Shown: in pieces, positions 20,190-25,913 of the stretch
Layout of the letters: every line of letters starts with the position of its first letter
Numbering within the stretch: position 1 is the stretch's first letter
From: Candolleomyces eurysporus
Lineage: Eukaryota; Basidiomycota; Agaricomycetes; Agaricales; Psathyrellaceae
NCBI GenBank assembly: GCA_027579435.1
Contig: JANBPK010001593.1
Location: 1-25,913, forward strand
DNA length: 25,913 bases
Reading direction: 5' to 3'
The notes under the pieces: generated by a model
Seen by the model: only the letters and a program-made list of their open reading frames with translations
Database searches by the model: none
Told to the model about the DNA's origin: nothing
Program-made: the position numbers and the translations under genes

Positions 20190-20408
20190 GGCCCTGCGGG
20201 GCCATCATGCTCGAATAAGGTGCACAATGGTCCCGCTGTCTGCTTAATTTCTGGCAACAAAGATGTAACTCTCACTAGACCTATTGTCCCAGAGAGAAAA
20301 TCTGATCATAAGCTAAAACCAATTAATTTTTTGGCCCTGCGGGGCCTTTGTGAATGACTATGACACAGGGACACGTACAGCCCCACTGCCTGCTTGATTT
20401 TTTGCAAC
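20190..20408 (+). repeat. Diverged tandem duplication with GC-rich hairpins
   Basis: GGCCCTGCGGGGCC occurs at 20190-20203 and again at 20333-20346; each can fold as GGCCC/GGGCC. A second shared block (CTGYCTGCTTRATTT, then GCAAC) lies 46-53 bases downstream in both, at 20236-20258 and 20386-20408. The conserved order shows a duplication with a period of about 143-150 bp. It lies upstream of the retrotransposon. Confidence 0.75.
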
Positions 20409-20869
20409 CTCGCCTTAAAAGCTGGTCTAATACACAAATAAAACATGTTACAGTCTCTTCTTGTACAGAAAATGGAAACACCTCGAACTCAAGATTCAGA
20501 AGGAAAGGCTTGGGGCAGAATGAGCCTCGCACGAGCGACCTTCCCAATTGGGGTCGCTTACATGATCTTTTTTGAACTCCGCTCACTAGCTGCAGTAGCA
20601 GCCCACCGTCACCGCTAGCGAGCCAGTTCCTGAGACTCGAGTCCTCAAGCCTGCTCCTCCCTTGAGCTGTATATCGCCTCTCTTCCTGTCTCGGAGGAAC
20701 GATTCTACTCCTTTGGACCTAAGCAAACTCTCTGTTGAACTTATGTGAAATAGACGCCTGTTCCATGGCGCTTATTACATAAACCTCTATAAATAGTGTT
20801 ACGCAGTAAACTCGGTATATAGTAGGTCTAGTAGTATTCTAGGTTCAGCTTCTAGAGCAAAGCGTCATA

Positions 20870-21040
20870 ATGGTGTCAGAATTACACCATAAGCACGCAA
20901 TGCTCAGTCATCCAATGTGCACAGACCACTAGGTGACTTTGTGTGACGTTACGGTCACATATTCGAGTAGTATATAAACCATGTAGTTTAGTACGAATAA
21001 AAGCTCGAAGCACTTTCTATTAAGCAAAGTCAGTAGTACA
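20870..21040 (+). promoter_or_regulatory. Candidate 5' LTR / promoter region of the copia element
   Basis: A TATATAAA box at 20971-20978 is followed by AATAAA at 20996-21001, the usual order of promoter and polyadenylation signals in a short LTR. A pseudo-palindrome TGTGAC-GTTACG-GTCACA at 20942-20959 contains a TGACGT (CRE/AP-1-like) site upstream of the TATA box. The 5' edge is tentatively TGTCAGAATTACACC at 20874, and the 3' edge could be AGTACA at 21040. The 3' LTR is outside the window, so the edges and target-site duplication cannot be checked. A second TATAAATAG at about 20790 leaves a longer LTR possible. Confidence 0.45.
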
Positions 21041-21079
21041 TCCCTCAAGCATCACTCTATAGTCGATCCCTGTATAACG

Positions 21080-22366
21080 GTATGTCTCAACAACATACTC
21101 TCCCTACTTGTAGCTGTGGCACTGCTGGACTCGCATTACCATGCGAGAAATGCTGTCTAACAGTTATGAGNCCCCGCGCTTGTCGCTCCGCATTACAACC
21201 CTGTCGCTCCGCCCTCGGGCTGGACGCTGACTACGTGGGTAGTGTGGATGTCGCTGACAATGTCACTTCATGTGGCAGCGGATCGGCTTATTCGATACGC
21301 TCCATTCAATTTTCGAGTGGACGTAATGAATAATGCGATTGATTGGATAAATCGGTATCAGGCATCCTGGAATTTTCATCCAGTTGAAGCCTTTCGCATG
21401 CCGTTTTTTCTGGGGAACCAATACTACCCTAGCGACATCCTCGGACGCATGTACCCTAATCAGGTTACGCGTAACAGTAATGACATACGCCGTTTGGGAA
21501 ACCAAATCCGTACGCTGTGTCAGGAAGTTCGGAGGAATGTCGCAACAGTGGCTAGTATTAGAAACCTGCTATCGTCGGGTAATGAGAATCCGAGGCAGAA
21601 TCACAATTCTACGCCGAGGGATCCGTTACCACGACGGACGTCTACTCGAAGACGGACTCGCCGAGTCAATCAAGATCCATCAGATCGTGATAACGCAGCG
21701 AACTCAGTTAGAGGAACTCCGTATAATCCACCCGTCCGGTCCGGACGTGGCAGAGGTAACGGAATCCTTAACAGAGGGTCACGTCAGCAGGAAGCTTCTA
21801 ATCGCGAGCGCCCCAGATCCTATTTTGGAGGCACTCGTGAGGAACGACTCAGGGCGCCTGGCACCAGCCATAACCCCATTGATGTCGATCAAGAAGCTGT
21901 TTCCCGAGATCCAGGGCCTCCTTCCATAAACAATCATTGGGAAGGAATGCCTCCTGAGAATATTGGTCAAGCACTTGCTCGCCATTTCTCAACAGGCTCC
22001 GGAATGAGAAGGACACCTTCTCCCCCGGAGGGATACGTCATCCCGCAGAGAAGAAGAGTTGATACTCCTAGGCCAATCCCTGGGAATAATACTCTTCCAT
22101 CTGCACCTGATGGATCTAACTCTCCTTTGTCTGATTCGGACAAGGAAAATCAATCATCGCAGGCACCTGACAGGACCCTTGATGGATCTGATGATCCATC
22201 TCGGAAGCTTTAGATCGTAGAGATCCCTCCGGCTCGTTTGGTAACATGGAAACATGGTAACTACGACCGGAGGTACGGGTAAAGCTTGTGGCGGCTCATT
22301 CTTTGCTTCCATGTGTTATTATCATGGAAAATCTGTACAAGTTCGCTGACATCTCTCTTTTTCTAG
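21080..22366 (+). other. Predicted retained/removed intron covering ORF1
   Basis: A consensus donor GTATGT (21080-21085) overlaps the ORF1 start codon ATG (21082-21084). At the other end, a CTGAC branch-point-like sequence (22346-22350) and a pyrimidine tract lead to TTCTAG (22361-22366), directly before the gag ATG at 22367. Removal of these 1287 nt would delete ORF1 exactly and bring the gag start codon next to the leader. This is inferred from sequence; other donors in the 22240-22280 spacer (GTAACA, GTAACT, GTACGG) are possible. Confidence 0.5.
21082..22213 (+). CDS. ORF1, unknown protein upstream of gag (about 376 aa)
   Basis: ATG at 21082 begins a Cys-rich start (CSCGTAGLALPCEKCC), which may bind metal. 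This frame meets the frame of the longer downstream ORF only if the single N at 21171 is an extra base; the total of 1132 nt is one more than 377 codons, so the N is probably an assembly artefact. The rest has a possibly folded segment (NNAIDWINRYQASWNFHPVE, then FRMPFFLGNQYYP) to about residue 130. A long Arg/Pro/Ser-rich, probably disordered and basic C-terminal half follows (e.g. RSGRGRGNGILNRGSRQQ), of the kind found in nucleic-acid-binding proteins. I do not recognise a family. Extra ORFs in copia elements are usually downstream of pol, so this position is unusual. It could instead be a captured host exon. Confidence 0.6.
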
Positions 22367-25300
22367 ATGTCGCACTCAAAGACCGACGCAGCCTACAACG
22401 CCGTTCCCGTTCTCGACGGATCCAATTATACCCGGTGGGCGCAAATTATGGAGTTGTATCTCCTTAGTAGGAGCATGTGGCAGATTGTTGATGGAAAAAT
22501 CAGCAAGCCTTCCGATGGTGACAAGTTGGAGGCTTGGAATGAGAAGTCTGATTCGGCTAAAGGCCTTATCCTTCTCAAAATCCGGGAGGATCTTAGGAAC
22601 GTCCATATGAAATCGGACGCTCCAAAGATCTGGGCCGATCTGAAAACCGCTTATGGAGCAACCTCAGACTCGCAGATCTATTCTTGGTTCTGCGAGTGGT
22701 ACAGGTTCTCCATTCCAGGCTCCCAGAGTCCGCAGAAGGAATTCGCACACTGGGACCTGCTGGTTAGTAAGCTCAAGGCCGCCTCCGTGGAAATCCCGGA
22801 GAAGATGCTGGCCATGCAGCTGGTTGCTACCATGCCACCAGTTTATTCCAACATCGTGCCACTCATGGTGGCCGATATCAACAAGAAGGAATTGACCGTT
22901 GAGAAGGTCAAGTCCTATATGCTTACGGAGTGGGAAAGAAAGCAGAAGCCAGGCAAGAAAGCCTTGGCTAACCGCATCTCCGCTGTCCAGCGGAAGGGGA
23001 ATGCTCCCCTTTTCCACCAGCAGCAGAAGGCTTCGCAGCCAACTGCCTCCTCTTCCAAGCAGCGCGCGGATCAACCGCAGCAGCAGCAACAACAGAAGAA
23101 GGAGAAGCGACAACGTGCCGGCCGTTCCAAAAAAGGAAAGGGCAAGGGCAAGGCTAAGGCCAACGCTGCCGATACTGGTTCCGACTCCGAGTCGGACGCT
23201 CCTAATGCGGACAACCTTTTCGCATCCCTTTCCCTTGCTGATCGCATTCAGCCTGCCACCACCACCTCCTCTGTCGCTGACAAATTGTCGCCGGAGGAAA
23301 TCAACTTCAAACGCATTCAGAAAAACCTTGCCCAAATGGCTACTCCCATCGGCAAGAAGACTACTTCCAAGGGAAGTTCTTATCAGAACAACCCTTTCTC
23401 ACTCCCATTCGAAGTCCAACCGCCGATCAACTCTCTTGAGTATGATCCGGCTCGCTCTCAGGCGCATTACGACGCCGTTCACACCCCCGATTTTCGCTCT
23501 CACTTCGCCTTCCCTCCTCTCACGTTTCCTCCTCGCGTTATCCAAGGAGTGACTGACGACCTTGGGACCCCTTATTCAAAGATTCCCAAGGCTCCTATTG
23601 CTTCCGGTTCGGGTTATACCCCGAATTACTCGATCGGACTTCCACGACTCCGAGGAGGAAACTCCAAGAAGTCAACCGATCCTCGTCCGCCTCCCAAGGC
23701 TAAATCTACCGTTACTCTCATTAGCGGTAGAGGGGCTATTTCCAGGACTGTCGCCGAAAATTCGCCGGTCCAACAAAAGGAAACGCCCCCATCAGTATAT
23801 CCCTGCGTGGAGAAATCCCGCAAAGTAGCAGAATCCCTCGAGGTGGTTAAAACCACCGAGACTATGAAGACGCTCGAGAGAGCAAACTTCGATTCTGAGG
23901 AGCAAATGGCTCCAACTGATGAAGTCGCCATGGTAGAAATGCAGGAGATAGAAGCAAGGGATGAGGCCTTGTTTACGGAAGACGAAGATGAAGATGCCGT
24001 CTCCATTTGTTCGGTACCAAGAAGTCGCAAGAGATCTAGATCTCTTTCGCAAGACACTGAGGAACCGAATAGTAAGTCCGATAACCTAGACCCTTCTATT
24101 GTCGCTGACTTTGGTCGCACAGAGAAGCCCAGACTAGGGACTCACGGCCCTGCCGCAATGCCGGAACTCACCTACGAAGAATTCGCGACGATGCCCTTTG
24201 TGGATAGTCCATTCCTCGTAGAAAAGTTAGGCATGGGGTACGACGAAACTAACGTCGTACCTGGGAAGGTCTGGTACAAGGAGAACGTGCAATCGGATGA
24301 GGTGATAGAAACCGTGTGGAAAAGATCCTTTTGGATCACCGGCCAACTCAATGATTTCTGGGATGATTACAAAAAAGGTCATCACCAGGGAAAAATCATT
24401 CGATTCTGCCCAGATGCTTACGGGGAAGTTGTCGATAATGACGACATGCAACCCGAAGGCGGTTTTATTAAACCAGCAGAATATGTGGCTGTATATCGAA
24501 GCACGGGTCTGTATCTTGATTACGGTAAGAAGCCGATATCGGAACCCCGAAAGGGGTATTACTGGTTATGGCTTCCCGAAAGCAAGATGTGGAACGAGGT
24601 AATGAAGCAGTCGATCGGCACCTTTACTTACGATGAGGTGCAGTATCGACAGGACTGCAGCGAGGACTCAATCATGGGAAGGTATGAGTTTATCTCTCCT
24701 CCTTCACAACTATCATTAACGCAAACTTCTACAGCGGTGACTAGTCATAGCGGTAGTTGTAGTGTATTCTTCGCCTGTATAAGTGCTGAAATAGAATACC
24801 TGGTTCTGCGTGCAGATGGTAGTAGGAGTGAGAAAAATAGAGGATGGATCCTCGATTCTGGAGCAAGTCAACATTTCACCAACAATAGACAAGATCTCGT
24901 CGACTATCAAGTCATCGAGGGAAAAGGAGTTACTACAGCAACTTCGTCTATTGCGATAGAAGGGAAAGGAACTTCTTTCTTAGCCCTTTACATCGGTGGG
25001 AAGAAATGTGTGATCCGTCTACACCCTGTTTTCTACGTCTCTAGCTTCAAGGAAAAACTCCTGTCGCTAGGATGGTTCCTTCAGAACGGTCATACGATGA
25101 TGGGCGATCAATCTGCGATCGTCTTATTCGATGAGAACAGTCAGCCTAGCTTACAAGCTGAGCCGTACTCTCATGGGCGGACCGTTTATAGGACTCTACC
25201 GGTAAATGCTAACCCGGTGGACCATTTTAACGCCCACACAGTCGTGTATTCTGCTAAGTACGAAACTTGGCATCAGCGGATGGGACACCCCTCAGTGGAT

Positions 25301-25765
25301 GTTCTCAGGAAAGCTTCTAAGTTTACGAAGAATTTCCCGAAGGATCTGAAAATTCCCAAAGAACCCGGACTTTGTTCCGGATGTGCGGAAGGAAAAATGA
25401 CGTCAGCATCATTTCCTCCCAGCTCTACTCGAGCTAAGCATCTCTTTGAGAAAATTCACTCTGATCTTAAGGAATTCCCGATCAAATCGTATCATAAGTT
25501 TAAATACTTTATCAGCTTCCTTGACGACTTCTCTTCTTATTGTTGGATTACGTTATTAAAGACCAAGGATGACGCAATTAAGTCATTCCGACACTTTGTT
25601 GTTATGGTCAAAACGCAATTCAACTCCGAAATCAAAGGTCTGATGACCGATTTTGGGGGAGAATACAAGTCTCGCGCCTTTGATAACTTGCTCAAAGAGC
25701 TTGGGATCAAGGAGCTGGCTCAGCGCCGAGGACTCCTCAACAAAATGGGAGAGCTGAACGATTGA
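22367..25765 (+). CDS. Copia gag-pol polyprotein (gag, protease, integrase part), frameshifted
   Basis: The N-terminal gag domain (residues about 15-190, YTRWAQIMELYLLSRSMW and following) is the copia UBN2/gag type. A disordered Gln/Lys-rich and acidic region follows, without a CCHC zinc knuckle. Residues about 600-775 form an additional Trp/Tyr-rich domain. The aspartic protease motif WILDSGASQH has its Asp at about residue 830. The integrase has a zinc finger (His 969 and 974, Cys 1003 and 1006), then catalytic Asp 1033 (HSDL) and Asp 1095 (TDFGGEY). At about 25720 the frame shifts: this frame stops at 25765, whereas in the -1 frame APRTPQQNGRAERLNRTIM, with the third catalytic acid, stays open to the window end. 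The shift is a mutation or an assembly error; copia elements do not normally frameshift there. The ATG at 22367 follows a splice-acceptor sequence. Confidence 0.9.
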   Translation: MSHSKTDAAYNAVPVLDGSNYTRWAQIMELYLLSRSMWQIVDGKISKPSDGDKLEAWNEKSDSAKGLILLKIREDLRNVHMKSDAPKIWADLKTAYGATSDSQIYSWFCEWYRFSIPGSQSPQKEFAHWDLLVSKLKAASVEIPEKMLAMQLVATMPPVYSNIVPLMVADINKKELTVEKVKSYMLTEWERKQKPGKKALANRISAVQRKGNAPLFHQQQKASQPTASSSKQRADQPQQQQQQKKEKRQRAGRSKKGKGKGKAKANAADTGSDSESDAPNADNLFASLSLADRIQPATTTSSVADKLSPEEINFKRIQKNLAQMATPIGKKTTSKGSSYQNNPFSLPFEVQPPINSLEYDPARSQAHYDAVHTPDFRSHFAFPPLTFPPRVIQGVTDDLGTPYSKIPKAPIASGSGYTPNYSIGLPRLRGGNSKKSTDPRPPPKAKSTVTLISGRGAISRTVAENSPVQQKETPPSVYPCVEKSRKVAESLEVVKTTETMKTLERANFDSEEQMAPTDEVAMVEMQEIEARDEALFTEDEDEDAVSICSVPRSRKRSRSLSQDTEEPNSKSDNLDPSIVADFGRTEKPRLGTHGPAAMPELTYEEFATMPFVDSPFLVEKLGMGYDETNVVPGKVWYKENVQSDEVIETVWKRSFWITGQLNDFWDDYKKGHHQGKIIRFCPDAYGEVVDNDDMQPEGGFIKPAEYVAVYRSTGLYLDYGKKPISEPRKGYYWLWLPESKMWNEVMKQSIGTFTYDEVQYRQDCSEDSIMGRYEFISPPSQLSLTQTSTAVTSHSGSCSVFFACISAEIEYLVLRADGSRSEKNRGWILDSGASQHFTNNRQDLVDYQVIEGKGVTTATSSIAIEGKGTSFLALYIGGKKCVIRLHPVFYVSSFKEKLLSLGWFLQNGHTMMGDQSAIVLFDENSQPSLQAEPYSHGRTVYRTLPVNANPVDHFNAHTVVYSAKYETWHQRMGHPSVDVLRKASKFTKNFPKDLKIPKEPGLCSGCAEGKMTSASFPPSSTRAKHLFEKIHSDLKEFPIKSYHKFKYFISFLDDFSSYCWITLLKTKDDAIKSFRHFVVMVKTQFNSEIKGLMTDFGGEYKSRAFDNLLKELGIKELAQRRGLLNKMGELND

Positions 25766-25913
25766 ACAGGACGATAATGGACAAAGCGGAAGCCATGCGG
25801 CATTACGCAAGTATTCCACAGTCCTGGTGGGAATTCTCAGTGGAACATGCGGTGCATGTCTATAATCGGACTCCGATTCGGAGATTAGATTTTAAGACTC
25901 CGTATGAATTCTA

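Larger units (their letters stand above)
20870..25913 (+). mobile_element. Ty1/copia-type LTR retrotransposon, 5' portion
   Basis: The order gag, aspartic protease, then integrase, with no reverse transcriptase before the integrase, is the copia (Pseudoviridae) order; reverse transcriptase and RNase H should follow outside the window. The element has a candidate promoter/LTR, an extra ORF1 before gag, and a gag-pol ORF broken by one frameshift in the integrase. Coding density and intactness contrast with the decayed DNA to the left, so this insertion appears younger than the neighbouring pseudogenes. Confidence 0.85.

Noticed and set aside
21384..21929. 181-codon open frame overlapping ORF1
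   Set aside because: It lies in another frame inside ORF1; the ORF1 frame is longer and joins the Cys-rich start.
22664..23335. 223-codon open frame on the minus strand inside gag
   Set aside because: It is the shadow of the well supported gag frame; its Leu/Gly-rich composition reflects the complement of Lys/Gln/Pro-rich coding sequence.
22899..23552. 217-codon plus-strand open frame overlapping gag
   Set aside because: Low-complexity Arg/Ser/Pro product in a shifted frame of the real gag; no ATG context or motif.

Overview
The window looks like nuclear DNA of a basidiomycete fungus, probably an agaricomycete. Genes are cut by introns of about 50-85 nt with GTANGT-type donors, several predicted proteins resemble hypothetical families I remember from agaricomycete genomes, and the right end holds a Ty1/copia-type retrotransposon. 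No rRNA, tRNA or CRISPR array was found. Two single N positions (19614 and 21171) mark assembly uncertainty, so some one-base frameshifts may be sequence errors. All family assignments are from memory of conserved motifs; no search was run.

Left part (1-7700): a minus-strand partial gene at the edge, a plus-strand open frame with no ATG, two minus-strand hypothetical genes (one with an F-box-like N-terminus), then a six-exon gene for a divergent ribonucleotide reductase large subunit (4648-7119). Its catalytic cysteines are kept, but the radical-relay tyrosine pair and the C-terminal redox tail are not seen. A small hypothetical ORF follows.

Middle part (7700-20870): mostly decayed. A long minus-strand pseudogene (8744-12279) looks like an agaricomycete WW-like/multi-pass membrane protein gene with at least eight in-frame stops and several frameshifts. 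About 3.8 kb after it has no recognisable gene. An Hsp90 pseudogene (16065-18035) still has intron positions but lacks its first exon(s) and carries frameshifts and a stop. A small minus-strand hypothetical gene and several short tandem and inverted repeats follow.

Right part (about 20870-25913): the 5' portion of a copia-type element. A TATA/AATAAA region is followed by an extra ORF (ORF1, 21082-22213) and then a gag-protease-integrase ORF starting at 22367. A GTATGT donor overlaps the ORF1 start codon, and a branch-point/polypyrimidine/AG acceptor ends exactly at the gag ATG. Splicing could therefore remove ORF1 and expose gag-pol. This splice-switch layout, the additional domain between gag and protease, and the unusual reductase are the most interesting items.
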